Below are positions 1 to 8,749 of a DNA stretch of 64,000 nucleotides, piece after piece. Within the stretch, counting starts at the first letter, position 1. Each line of letters opens with the position of its first letter. The notes beneath the pieces are model-generated. The model was not told the DNA's origin. It did not search any database and saw nothing but the letters and a program-made list of their open reading frames with translations. Made by a program: the position numbers and the translations under genes. The DNA comes from Flavobacteriaceae bacterium (GTDB lineage: Bacteria; Bacteroidota; Bacteroidia; Flavobacteriales; Flavobacteriaceae): contig JABABD010000001.1 of assembly GCA_014238425.1 (NCBI GenBank), forward strand, positions 48,211 through 112,210, in the 5' to 3' direction.

Positions 1-60
1 GTATTAACGTATGTTTAACACAAATTAACACTCTGTTTTTTAATACATTAGAAATCATGC

Positions 61-92
61 AAAAAAAAAGAGTAGTGTATACACTACTCTTA
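61..92 (-). terminator. Intrinsic terminator of sucC
   Basis: A perfect 22-base palindrome (69-90, AGAGTAGTGTA and its complement) lies 50 bases past the sucC stop codon. On the minus strand it is followed by nine T residues (complement of 61-69), the classical layout of a rho-independent terminator. Confidence 0.85.
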
Positions 93-143
93 TACTCTTA
101 TCAAACTATTATCTGAGATTATTAAAACCTCATATGTATGAGA

Positions 144-1334
144 CTATGATAAAACAGACTGCACTTTGTCTGCCGCTTCTTGGAATTCTGTTGCACTCAT
201 GACATCTAATCCAGAATTGTCTATTAACTCTTTAGCTATGTCGGCATTTGTACCTTGAAGTCTTACTATAATAGGCACATTAATCGTTCCCATATTTTTA
301 TAGGCATCAATAACACCCTGTGCAACTCGATCACAACGAACAATCCCTCCAAAAATATTGATTAGGATCGCTTTTACTGCAGGGTCTTTTAATATTATTT
401 TAAAAGCTGCTTCCACTCTAGCTGCATCGGCTGTACCTCCAACATCCAAAAAATTTGCTGGTTCGCCTCCTGCTTGCTTAATTAAATCCATTGTTGCCAT
501 TGCTAATCCGGCACCGTTCACCATACACCCAACATTACCATCAAGATCTACATAGTTAAGCCCTAATGCTCCGGCTTCAACCTCAATTGGGTTCTCTTCA
601 CGAAGGTCTCTTAAATCGACATAATCTTTATGTCTAAAAAGAGAATTGTCGTCAATGGTAACCTTAGCGTCAACAGCCATAATTTTACTATCGCTAGTTT
701 TCAACACAGGGTTAATCTCAAACAAAGAAGAGTCAGATTTCACATAAGCTGTATATAATGCGGATACGAATTTTGTCATTTCTTTAAAAGCCATTCCAGA
801 TAATCCAAGATTAAAAGCTATACGACGTGCCTGGAAAGGCAATAACCCTGTAGAAGGGTCTATTTCTTCATGAAATATAAGATGTGGTGTTTCTTCGGCT
901 ACTTTCTCAATATCCATTCCTCCTTCAGTTGAGTACATAATCATATTCTTGCCAATTGCTCTATTTAAAAGTACTGACATATAATATTCATCTGGTTCAC
1001 TATCGCCTGGGTAGTATACATCTTCTGTTATGAGTACTTGATGAACTTTTTTACCTTCAGCAGAAGTTTGAGGTGTTATAAGGTTCATCCCAATAATCTG
1101 TCCAGCAATTTCTTCTACTTCCTTTAGGTTTTTAGCGAGTTTAACGCCGCCACCTTTTCCTCGTCCACCAGCATGAATTTGTGCTTTAATAACATGCCAT
1201 CCAGTTCCTGTTTCAGCAGTCAATTGCTTAGCTGCCGCTACGGCCTCTTGAGCATTTTTAGCAACAATTCCGCGTTGAATACGCACTCCAAAACCACTTA
1301 ATATTTCTTTACCTTGATATTCGTGTAAATTCAT
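144..1334 (-). CDS. sucC: Succinyl-CoA synthetase (ADP-forming), beta subunit
   Basis: The 396-residue protein is the nucleotide-binding subunit of the TCA-cycle enzyme that interconverts succinyl-CoA and succinate with ATP or GTP formation. It starts with the family-typical MNLHEYQGKEIL and has an ATP-grasp N-terminal half with the glycine-rich HAGGRGKGGG loop at about residues 54-63. The C-terminal ligase domain contains NIFGGIVRCDRVAQG near residue 330. Length fits the family (about 390). The partner sucD is not in the window, so the two subunits are encoded apart, as is common in flavobacteria. It is a single gene with its own terminator downstream. Confidence 0.97.
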   Translation of the reverse strand: MNLHEYQGKEILSGFGVRIQRGIVAKNAQEAVAAAKQLTAETGTGWHVIKAQIHAGGRGKGGGVKLAKNLKEVEEIAGQIIGMNLITPQTSAEGKKVHQVLITEDVYYPGDSEPDEYYMSVLLNRAIGKNMIMYSTEGGMDIEKVAEETPHLIFHEEIDPSTGLLPFQARRIAFNLGLSGMAFKEMTKFVSALYTAYVKSDSSLFEINPVLKTSDSKIMAVDAKVTIDDNSLFRHKDYVDLRDLREENPIEVEAGALGLNYVDLDGNVGCMVNGAGLAMATMDLIKQAGGEPANFLDVGGTADAARVEAAFKIILKDPAVKAILINIFGGIVRCDRVAQGVIDAYKNMGTINVPIIVRLQGTNADIAKELIDNSGLDVMSATEFQEAADKVQSVLS

Positions 1335-1395
1335 TTTGCTTATCCGTTAAATGTGGCACAAAAGTAATTATAGTTATCCGAATTAACCAATATTT

Positions 1396-2058
1396 TTAAT
1401 TTATAAGTTTTAATCTTTTGATTACTGAAAACGCTTTGTCAATCAAGTCGTCTTCTACCACTATTGTAAACTCATTGGTAGTAGAAACTACCTCGTATAA
1501 TGTAATATTTTCCCAAGCTAAACGTTTAAAAATTTGATAGTATAGTCCAGCAATTTTCGAATTACCTTTTGGTAAATAAATACTAATCGCAGACAATTTA
1601 TCTTGTAACCCTATTTGTATTTCATTTTCAAACGCCTTTAAAATGCTGCCCTTCTCTGAAGTTGATATAATAATATTGCTTTCAAGCATACCTCGTGTAA
1701 AGGCATAAAAAATTTGATGATTAGCACTGATTTTTTCTAAAATCTGGGAGTGACTATTTATTAGGGTCTTAGAATTTTGAAATGTAAAATCGCTTAAATT
1801 TGATCGCACTGTAATGTCTCCTAGATTTTTAAAAACATCATTTAAACTAATGGAATTTTCGACATTTAAAGTTTTTTGATATCTTCTTAATGCCATCATT
1901 ATCGCACCATCCTTTACAGGTTTTCGTAACATCTCGGAAATAGATTTATTTAAATCTTTTGCCAAAGCAGAAAAATTAATGATTTGCCTAGATAATCCTT
2001 CTTCTAAAAAAGGTCTTGATACTATTATTTCTTGTACACAAGATGCTATTGTTTTCAA
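1396..2058 (-). CDS. ACT-domain protein, putative regulator divergent from lysA
   Basis: The 220-residue protein has no signal peptide or membrane segment. The last 60 residues (IAGLYYQIFKRLAWENITLY onward, then VVSTTNEFTIVVEDD) have the pattern of the C-terminal ACT domain of aspartate kinases, which binds lysine or threonine, but the kinase domain is absent. The first 60 residues are helical and could form a helix-turn-helix; I do not recognise a named family. It is transcribed away from lysA across a 117-base intergenic region. I infer an amino-acid-responsive regulator of lysine or diaminopimelate synthesis. A free-standing regulatory subunit of an enzyme is an alternative. Confidence 0.6.
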   Translation of the reverse strand: MKTIASCVQEIIVSRPFLEEGLSRQIINFSALAKDLNKSISEMLRKPVKDGAIMMALRRYQKTLNVENSISLNDVFKNLGDITVRSNLSDFTFQNSKTLINSHSQILEKISANHQIFYAFTRGMLESNIIISTSEKGSILKAFENEIQIGLQDKLSAISIYLPKGNSKIAGLYYQIFKRLAWENITLYEVVSTTNEFTIVVEDDLIDKAFSVIKRLKLIN

Positions 2059-2133
2059 TTTGTTAATTATTTAACATTTTGTGTAAAAATAACATTATTT
2101 TTTTGTTTTTATGGTTTATCAAATGATTGTATT

Positions 2134-2141
2134 TATTTTTG
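2134..2141 (+). promoter_or_regulatory. Putative -7 box of lysA
   Basis: TATTTTTG matches the Bacteroidota -7 consensus TAnnTTTG and lies 34 bases before the lysA ATG. No well-spaced TTG (-33) element is visible, so this rests on one box only. Confidence 0.45.
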
Positions 2142-2175
2142 ACACGTAAAATATTACCTTTTAAGATTTAAAAAA

Positions 2176-3411
2176 ATGAAGCAAAACACCTTATTAAACA
2201 TAGCCGAAGAGTTCGGCAGCCCTATTTATGTGTATGACTCGCAAAAAATCATATCTCAGTATAAACGGTTAACTTCTGCATTTAATAAAGTGAAACAGGT
2301 GAAAGTGAATTATGCTGTTAAAGCACTCTCCAATGTTACTATTCTAAAACTTATAAAAAGCCTTGGTGCCGGACTTGATACAGTTTCTATACAAGAAGTA
2401 AAACTAGGATTAGCTGCTGGTTTTCAAGCCGAGCAAATTATCTTTACTCCAAACGGTGTATCATTAGAAGAAATTGAAGAAGTTGCAACTTTGGGTGCTC
2501 AAATAAATATTGATAACCTATCGATATTAGAGCAATTTGGCACCAAACATCCAAATATCCCAGTTTGCATAAGAATCAATCCACATGTAATGGCTGGTGG
2601 CAATACCAATATATCAGTTGGTCACATCGATAGTAAATTTGGCATTTCAATTCATCAAATTCCACATATACTCCGCATTGTAGAAAATACTGGTATGAAA
2701 ATTAATGGTATTCATATGCATACTGGTAGCGATATACTAGATATAGATGTCTTCCTTTATGCCAGTGAAATACTATTTGAAACAGCAAAAAATTTCAAAG
2801 AATTAGAATTCATTGATTTCGGTTCTGGTTTCAAAGTTCCTTATAAAGCAGGCGATATAGAAACCAATATTGAAGAGTTTGGAGAAAAGCTAACGAAGCG
2901 CTTTAATGAATTTTGCAAAGACTATGGAACCGATTTAACTTTAGCCTTTGAGCCAGGTAAATTTTTAGTTAGCGAAGCCGGCTATTTTTTAGCTAAAGTA
3001 AATGTGGTCAAGCAAACCACTTCTACTGTTTTTGCTCAAATAGATTCAGGATTTAATCATTTAATTAGACCGATGCTGTATGGGTCTCAACACGAAATTG
3101 AAAATATATCTAACCCTAAAGGAAAGGAACGCTTTTATTCTGTTGTTGGGTATATTTGTGAAACAGACACCTTCGCAAATAATAGACGTATTAGCGAAAT
3201 TAGTGAAGGTGATGTTTTGGCATTTAAGAATGCAGGAGCCTATTGTTTTAGCATGGCTAGTAATTACAATTCGCGTTTTCGACCAGCTGAAGTATTAGTG
3301 CATGATGGCACATCACATCTCATAAGGCAACGCGAAACTTTTGAGGATATTCTCAAGAATCAAGTAGACATTAATCTGTTTTCTCTGAAGAAGAAAACTA
3401 TCAAAAAATAG
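2176..3411 (+). CDS. lysA: Diaminopimelate decarboxylase
   Basis: The 411-residue PLP enzyme decarboxylates meso-diaminopimelate to lysine, the last step of the pathway. The alanine-racemase-like barrel carries the PLP lysine in VNYAVKALSN (Lys49), HMHTGSD near residue 178 and EPGKFLV near 263. The C-terminal beta domain has the substrate-binding CETDTFA near residue 328. Length is normal. The start is ATG preceded by an A-rich leader. It stands alone on its strand, ends in its own terminator and is divergent from an ACT-domain gene that may regulate it. Confidence 0.95.
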   Translation: MKQNTLLNIAEEFGSPIYVYDSQKIISQYKRLTSAFNKVKQVKVNYAVKALSNVTILKLIKSLGAGLDTVSIQEVKLGLAAGFQAEQIIFTPNGVSLEEIEEVATLGAQINIDNLSILEQFGTKHPNIPVCIRINPHVMAGGNTNISVGHIDSKFGISIHQIPHILRIVENTGMKINGIHMHTGSDILDIDVFLYASEILFETAKNFKELEFIDFGSGFKVPYKAGDIETNIEEFGEKLTKRFNEFCKDYGTDLTLAFEPGKFLVSEAGYFLAKVNVVKQTTSTVFAQIDSGFNHLIRPMLYGSQHEIENISNPKGKERFYSVVGYICETDTFANNRRISEISEGDVLAFKNAGAYCFSMASNYNSRFRPAEVLVHDGTSHLIRQRETFEDILKNQVDINLFSLKKKTIKK

Positions 3412-3431
3412 CGTTTCGTAGTGATAAATTG

Positions 3432-3464
3432 AAAGCACCAAGCATAATGTTAGGTGCTTTTTTT
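3432..3464 (+). terminator. Intrinsic terminator of lysA
   Basis: AAAGCACC (3432-3439) pairs with GGTGCTTT (3453-3460) and is followed by further T residues. It begins 21 bases after the lysA stop. It also rules out the upstream TTG start that the next reading frame would otherwise allow. Confidence 0.85.
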
Positions 3465-3485
3465 ATCTTTAGTGAAACCTATCTG

Positions 3486-4610
3486 ATGAGATTCTTTATT
3501 TCATTATTGATTCTTCTGTGTTTTTGTTGTGCAAAAGAAGAGCCAACAAAAGACCCCTTACTTAATATTCTCGATTCTAAAAATATTAAAATCAAGCGTG
3601 TCGTTGATTATATCGACAGCTATGAGCTACAAATTAGGTATACTGAGATTTTCAGAAATTCTGATTCTATAGTATTCAAAAATCATGATTTTAATATTAA
3701 TGATAGCGTATACTTTTATCCGGCGAGCAGCGTAAAACTTCCTGTTTCAATATTAGCACTTGAAAAACTGCATGCTGACGGTTTATATACGATAGATACA
3801 CCATTTTATATTGAAGGAGATAGTATAACGACCTCTTTCAAAAAAGACATAGAAGCCATTTTTGCTGTAAGCGACAATCGAGCTTATAATCGCCTGTTTG
3901 AATATTTAGGAGCTGATTATATCAATAACCAATTGCATAAAAAAGGGCTTAGTCCATCCCGAATTTCACATCGTCTTGCGACTAATAATGCCTATAATTT
4001 ACAGACAAAAGCACTAGTATTTCATGAAAACGATTCGACCTTAAACTATACAGGATCTATTGACAATACTGAAATTGAAAAACTAGCCTTAAAAAAAATA
4101 AAAAAAGGAAAAGGATATTTTGTTAATGGACAATTAGTAGAGGAGTCATTCGATTTTTCTTTAAAAAACTATTTACCTATTACAACACTACATAGCACTA
4201 TGCAAAAGGTTATTTTTCCTGACGAATTCAAGAAATCAGAACGATTTCAACTACCTATAAATGATAGGGTGTTTTTGCTAAATAGCATGAATTCATTGCC
4301 AAAAGATTCAGGATTTATATCAGAAGATTACTATGATAGCTATGTGAAATTCTTCATGTATGGTGATTCTAAAAAACCTATTCCTGAGCATATAAAAATC
4401 TACAACAAAGTAGGGTATGCTTATGGCTACCTCACCGATTGTGCTTATATAAAAGATTCTAAAAACAATGTTGAATTCTTATTAACGGCAACTATTCATG
4501 TAAACAAAAATGGCATATTTAATGACGATATTTATGAGTATGAAGACATAGGTATTCCGTTTTTGGCAGAATTAGGAAGACAAGTATATCAGTATGAATT
4601 AAAAAAATAA
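3486..4610 (+). CDS. Class A beta-lactamase-like serine hydrolase, lipoprotein
   Basis: The 374-residue protein starts at the ATG at 3486. An upstream TTG frame start at 3429 would lie inside the lysA terminator. The N-terminus MRFFISLLILLCFCC is a lipoprotein signal peptide. The active-site triad of the class A beta-lactamase fold is visible: SSVK (SxxK, residues 81-84), SDN at 129-131 and a KTG-like KVG near residue 315. Together they indicate an acyl-serine hydrolase anchored in an envelope membrane. Whether it degrades beta-lactams or a cell-wall peptide cannot be told. The following SRPBCC gene begins 4 bases after its stop, so they are probably cotranscribed. Confidence 0.75.
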   Translation: MRFFISLLILLCFCCAKEEPTKDPLLNILDSKNIKIKRVVDYIDSYELQIRYTEIFRNSDSIVFKNHDFNINDSVYFYPASSVKLPVSILALEKLHADGLYTIDTPFYIEGDSITTSFKKDIEAIFAVSDNRAYNRLFEYLGADYINNQLHKKGLSPSRISHRLATNNAYNLQTKALVFHENDSTLNYTGSIDNTEIEKLALKKIKKGKGYFVNGQLVEESFDFSLKNYLPITTLHSTMQKVIFPDEFKKSERFQLPINDRVFLLNSMNSLPKDSGFISEDYYDSYVKFFMYGDSKKPIPEHIKIYNKVGYAYGYLTDCAYIKDSKNNVEFLLTATIHVNKNGIFNDDIYEYEDIGIPFLAELGRQVYQYELKK

Positions 4611-4614
4611 AATC

Positions 4615-5127
4615 ATGGACAAGCTACAATGGAATTCATTCGAAAAGAAAATTTATGTGCATTCAACACTTACAAAATTGTACCATCTATGGGCAACTGA
4701 GGAAGGTATTACCTCTTGGTTTTTAAGTGGTGCAAAATACGTCTCATCAGATGGCAAACAGCGAAACTCGTCAAGCTTCATTGAAAAAGGAGATTCGTAC
4801 GTTTGGAACTGGCATAATTGGGACGGCAAAGCAGAAGGAAAAATTACTCAAACCAATGGAAAGGATTTCATTGAATTTAGTTTTGAGGAATCCATGGTCT
4901 CGGTTCATTTAGAGGAAATGAACGATGTCGTAATAGTGTCCTTAAAGCAATTCAACATCCCTGAGGATGATGATAGCAAGCTTAAAATTCATTTCGGGTG
5001 TAGTAACGGGTGGACATTTTGGCTTACTAACCTAAAAGCATTCGTAGAGCATGGAATCTTGCTAAATGAAACCGAAATAAATCTCAAGAATAACCATTTA
5101 GCGGGTTGGGTATTTGTAAATATGTGA
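4615..5127 (+). CDS. SRPBCC (START-like/AHSA1-type) domain protein
   Basis: This 170-residue cytoplasmic protein begins with an edge strand followed by HSTLTKLYHLWATEEGITSW, the opening pattern of AHSA1/SRPBCC hydrophobic-ligand-binding folds. EGKITQTNGKDFIEFSF and the closing amphipathic helix (TFWLTNLKAFVEHG) fit the same fold. The ligand is unknown. It follows the serine hydrolase by 4 bases and probably shares its transcript. No terminator is evident in the 163 bases that follow; a small TGCTAT/ATAGCA hairpin sits at 5224-5240. Confidence 0.75.
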   Translation: MDKLQWNSFEKKIYVHSTLTKLYHLWATEEGITSWFLSGAKYVSSDGKQRNSSSFIEKGDSYVWNWHNWDGKAEGKITQTNGKDFIEFSFEESMVSVHLEEMNDVVIVSLKQFNIPEDDDSKLKIHFGCSNGWTFWLTNLKAFVEHGILLNETEINLKNNHLAGWVFVNM

Positions 5128-5290
5128 TTATCACTCATTTTTTAATATAAGCATGATTAACTTTAATATTTTATAGTTTTTTTTTATCTTTAGTAAACTT
5201 TAAACTACCTAAATAACTGTTAGTGCTATAAATAATAGCATTGTTCCTGTTTTATAATTGAAACCGATACTAACTTAATAAATCAATTAT

Positions 5291-5794
5291 ATGAAAAAAT
5301 TACTGATTTTAGGATTAGCGATTATAGTACTCGCTTCCTGTAGGAATAATAATAAGCGTTATACACAAAACTCCCCAGAAATAGAGACTGTTAAAACAGT
5401 AATTAATCATTACGACTACCAAAACTGGGATAGTTTAGTGACTCATTATGCAGATACCGCAAAAATATACTATAACTCAAGAAAAAACATATTATCTCCA
5501 AAGGGCTTACAAAAATACCATAGTGAAAACGATGAAAGTTTTTCTACGCGTGCATTTGAGGATGAAAATCGCGAGTATGAAATGATTGAAGACAATAATG
5601 GAAAAAGTTGGGTAAATTTCTGGGGCTTATGGAAAGGCAATCTTGAACTTAATAATAAGGAAATTGTTATTCCAGTACATATAACGTATCAATTTATTGA
5701 TGGGAAAATAGTAAATGAATATGGCTACTGGAATACTAGCGAATTAGTATTAGAGCTTCAAAACATAGAGGTTAATATTAGCACAGATGATTAG
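5291..5794 (+). CDS. NTF2-like (SnoaL-type) lipoprotein
   Basis: The 167-residue protein carries a lipoprotein signal peptide (LAIIVLASC, Cys17). The rest reads as a single NTF2-like cone: KTVINHYDYQNWDSLVTHYA, a central YNSRKNILSPKGLQKYHS helix and beta strands ending with WKGNLELNNKEIVIPVHI. Family members are either enzymes or binding proteins, and no catalytic set is obvious here, so a function cannot be given. It is monocistronic and convergent with the VOC gene on the other strand. Confidence 0.65.
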   Translation: MKKLLILGLAIIVLASCRNNNKRYTQNSPEIETVKTVINHYDYQNWDSLVTHYADTAKIYYNSRKNILSPKGLQKYHSENDESFSTRAFEDENREYEMIEDNNGKSWVNFWGLWKGNLELNNKEIVIPVHITYQFIDGKIVNEYGYWNTSELVLELQNIEVNISTDD

Positions 5795-5813
5795 TTGATC
5801 AGGGTTTATTTAA

Positions 5814-6188
5814 TCAATCCCTATAAAAAGTCAATCCATTTTTATAGAGGTCATAAAAAGCAAACTCCCACGTTCCCCAAGTCGTTTCCTTAAGTGCTGT
5901 ATTCTTATGGAAAACGTCTTGTGTCTCATATTCTTTATATAGCGCTTCTATATTTTGCGTGACAATACGTAGCATAGGTCGGTCAACTGTATGTTCCCAT
6001 TCCTTTGCATGATGCCATTGAAGGTGGATCTCAATTCCATCTCTAATGACACCTGCATAGTAAGGTTCTTTACTATCATCTGCAAATGCAATCTTGAAGC
6101 CCAACTTATTAACATAGAATTTCAATGCCTCAACAACATTCTGTACAGGTAAAACTGGATGGACCTGATGTAAATAACCCTTGCTCAT
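5814..6188 (-). CDS. VOC-fold (glyoxalase/bleomycin-resistance type) protein
   Basis: The 124-residue protein is one vicinal-oxygen-chelate unit: HQVHPVLPVQNVVEALKFYV opens with the typical beta-strand and helix, followed by GFKIAFADDSKEPYYAGV and a second half ending GLTFYRD. Proteins of this size act as dimers in glyoxalase-like or drug-binding roles. The substrate is not recognisable. Its ATG overlaps the stop codon of the upstream DinB-like gene by one base (TAATG), so the two are translationally coupled. Confidence 0.75.
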   Translation of the reverse strand: MSKGYLHQVHPVLPVQNVVEALKFYVNKLGFKIAFADDSKEPYYAGVIRDGIEIHLQWHHAKEWEHTVDRPMLRIVTQNIEALYKEYETQDVFHKNTALKETTWGTWEFAFYDLYKNGLTFYRD

Positions 6189-6784
6189 TACTGTCTTACT
6201 TGTCCAGTTAGTACAGACGCCTTAGAGTTAAATGGGTTTCCTGAAGCTCTTCTAAATGACACGAGTTGACCACAATGCCAAATAGCATCGGAAATGGGTC
6301 CGTTAATATTATTCCAAAAAGGAAATTCTCTAGTTCCGTTGGCGCTTTTGAATATTAGCTTGTTGTCTTCAAGGTTATCTAATTCACGAAAAAGGTCAGA
6401 TGCTTTTTTTAAATTATTCAAAGTCATCTCTCTCATTTCTATATAAGACAAAGTCTTTTTTTCCACAGTAAAATCGTTAATCTTCTGGAAAGCCGTATTC
6501 ACGATTATTTCTGACAAATCATAAATATGACGTATCGTTTCCTCCGAAGTTCGGCCTTTCGGGCTTGGCTTATATATCAAATCTGTTTCTGTCAACCCTT
6601 CCGTGGCCCAATAATATCGAAAACCCAAACCATCTATCATTCTTGAAATTACCGCGCCTGATGTATACGATTCTGGGGCTTCAGGGATTTGATAATATGG
6701 TAATTCATTCATAGCTGATTCTTGTGAAATCGCAGTTGAACTGACGAAAATTGTTAAAATAAATGATAAAAGAAGTGTTCTCAT
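6188..6784 (-). CDS. DinB-superfamily protein with signal peptide
   Basis: The 198-residue protein starts with a signal peptide (MRTLLLSFILTIFVSSTAIS) and then reads as a four-helix DinB/DUF1569-type bundle: MIDGLGFRYYWATEGLTETD, the ETIRHIYDLSEIIVN helix with a conserved His, and DAIWHCGQLVSFRRASGNP near the end. The His-rich positions usually bind a divalent metal. Export is unusual for the superfamily but frequent in flavobacterial members. It is coupled to the VOC gene by a one-base overlap, which suggests a joint small detoxification role (inference). Confidence 0.7.
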   Translation of the reverse strand: MRTLLLSFILTIFVSSTAISQESAMNELPYYQIPEAPESYTSGAVISRMIDGLGFRYYWATEGLTETDLIYKPSPKGRTSEETIRHIYDLSEIIVNTAFQKINDFTVEKKTLSYIEMREMTLNNLKKASDLFRELDNLEDNKLIFKSANGTREFPFWNNINGPISDAIWHCGQLVSFRRASGNPFNSKASVLTGQVRQ

Positions 6785-7168
6785 GTTGAATTTAATCTGA
6801 TTTTGTAATATGAAGGTAATCCATTTTATAATAACAAAAAAACCCTTCTAGAAAGTATCAAGAAGGGTTAAATGAAGAAAGCTAATTAACCAGTTAGTCA
6901 AACACTCATTTTAGAGTTATGGTTACTTCTTTTTCATAGTGCTTTACTTCGTATTTATTTGTGTTACTTGACCAATAATCGGCCTGAAGTAAATATCGAT
7001 GTGAGCTAATTCAATGTACAAACCATAATTTTTGATTACAAAATTTAATGGAAATTGATTTACCGCACGCTTTTTTGATTGATCATATCAAATAACCAAC
7101 TAATCATTTATTTTAAAGGTAAACCCTATAAGGATTTACTAATGAACATAATGGTGTATTAAAAAAGC
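6785..7168. other. 384-base gap with terminator and a possible decayed coding fragment
   Basis: No intact gene is visible. On the minus strand a stop-free stretch from about 7087 to 6946 encodes a plausible segment (VNQFPLNFVIKNYGLYIELA), and another frame at about 7000-6904 encodes a plausible C-terminus (NKYEVKHYEKEVTITLK). They would join only by a frameshift and neither has a start codon. This may be a gene remnant or chance. Confidence 0.25.
6834..6869 (-). terminator. Intrinsic terminator, minus strand
   Basis: AACCCTTCT (6841-6849) pairs with AGAAGGGTT (6861-6869) around an 11-base loop. On the minus strand it runs into a stretch of seven T residues. It ends whatever is transcribed through the gap, either the AraC gene transcript or a lost gene. 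Confidence 0.8.
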
Positions 7169-8530
7169 TCAGGACGCCCTAAGAGCATTAAGGTATTGTG
7201 TTGGAGTCTGAGAAAGCAATTTTTTAAATGATTTATTAAAGGTCACTTTATTATTGAAGCCTACTTCATAAGCGACCTCAATAATATTTAAATTATGATA
7301 CTTATCCTGTTTTAATATTTCTAAAGCCTCATTAATTCTATAGGTATTTATTAGCTCAAAAAAATTCATATTAAAATGCTCATTAATTACTTGAGATGTA
7401 TTGTGCCTATTGGTTCCTAACTTTTCTGAGAGCAATTCTAGGTTGATAGTGTTTTCTTTAAAAACCTTGTCATTATCAAGCAAGCGTAATAAATTTTCCT
7501 TTAGTTCAGTTGAATATGAAGGTGTTAATCTAGATTTACTGTACTTGAATAAATCGGTCGGATTTGCCAAAACAATCTCTCCTTTAAATACTTCTGGCTG
7601 CATATATGATACATATGCCACATAAAAAACCAATGCTACCATTGCCAATATTTGTAAATGCATTAAAGAAGGATACATTAATATTTCCGTAATAGTACCT
7701 GCGTAAATAATATAAGCTATTGTATAGATCGCAAAAATAGCAATGATGTTACGTTGCCATAAAATCTTGCTTCTACTTTTACCACCTACTGTATACTTCT
7801 TATACATTTTGAATATGAGAAATCCATAGGCGGAAAGAGACACAATTTTAATAATAATAATAGTATTCGCTCCTGGGAGTAAAAAATTGCTCTGATTAAA
7901 AATAATTTGAAATTTTTCAAGACCAGAAAGTGCGTAATAAGGAAATAAGTAAAAGAAAAGTAACAATGAAGGTATTAAATGTAGTGTATCAATCCATTTG
8001 AATTTATAGTTAAAAATTACTCTCTTGAAATAGAAATACAGAAAGGGGCCATATAAAAATGAAAAGGTAGTAGACACAAACAAAGCATGTGGTACCTCAT
8101 ATTGAAAATTAATGACATAAAGACTAAGGTGTAAAATGAAAAATGAATGGAATAACACAAATAATCCCATTAGCATAGCACTTGTTCTATCTACATCTTT
8201 CTTAATGCTTAAGGCCACAAAAACAAAAAATCCCAAAAAACCGGCAAAAATATAAAGTGAACTCAAGATATTGAGTTTTGGGCTAAAGCGTTGTTTAATT
8301 GCTATATATTGATTCGTGCTTTTTATTGATTCAAATACGTGGTCATTGATAAATGACAAATCAGAAGTTTCATTAACGTATTTTAATATATAAGTCACGG
8401 CCAAATCCGCATCGCCTTTACGCGAGTATTCTAAAGCTAAATTTTTTAAATCTTGCGCATTAGCTTCCTGAACAAGAATTGAATTATCCTCATTTAAAAA
8501 GGTCGTTTTAGTCATCTCATATTCCAACAA
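7169..8530 (-). CDS. Membrane-bound AraC-family transcriptional regulator (start uncertain)
   Basis: About 453 residues are readable from a TTG at 8530. The N-terminal 90 residues contain a short TPR-like helical segment. Six or seven membrane helices follow (about 95-310), then a C-terminal AraC HTH pair (LELLSEKLGTNRHNTSQVIN and IIEVAYEVGFNNKVTFNKSF), ending TPTQYLN as in the family. The frame stays open upstream to 8635 and encodes a convincing signal-peptide-like stretch (TLIVFFFFCNLILGNPSG), but no ATG, GTG or TTG occurs there. The true start may therefore be a rare codon such as ATT, or the start may have been lost. Ligand and targets are unknown. Confidence 0.75.
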   Translation of the reverse strand: MLEYEMTKTTFLNEDNSILVQEANAQDLKNLALEYSRKGDADLAVTYILKYVNETSDLSFINDHVFESIKSTNQYIAIKQRFSPKLNILSSLYIFAGFLGFFVFVALSIKKDVDRTSAMLMGLFVLFHSFFILHLSLYVINFQYEVPHALFVSTTFSFLYGPFLYFYFKRVIFNYKFKWIDTLHLIPSLLLFFYLFPYYALSGLEKFQIIFNQSNFLLPGANTIIIIKIVSLSAYGFLIFKMYKKYTVGGKSRSKILWQRNIIAIFAIYTIAYIIYAGTITEILMYPSLMHLQILAMVALVFYVAYVSYMQPEVFKGEIVLANPTDLFKYSKSRLTPSYSTELKENLLRLLDNDKVFKENTINLELLSEKLGTNRHNTSQVINEHFNMNFFELINTYRINEALEILKQDKYHNLNIIEVAYEVGFNNKVTFNKSFKKLLSQTPTQYLNALRAS

Positions 8531-8749
8531 ATAATCACTTATACCAGATGGATTTCCCAGTATCAGGTTACAGAAAAAAAAGAATACGATTAAAGTTCCC
8601 TTACGGTGGTTTATGTTTCGAATTAGCTCAATAACTCAACAATTTAATCACTACTAAATATACAACTAGTTTTCAAAAATGTTAAAATTCAAGTTAATCC
8701 CGATAAAAGTTTACTTGTATAAAGCTTGAATTTCTGGCAAAAGATTTAG

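Noticed and set aside
3429..3485. 19-codon N-terminal extension of the serine hydrolase from a TTG
   Set aside because: The extension overlaps the lysA terminator stem and would bury the lipoprotein signal that starts at the ATG at 3486.
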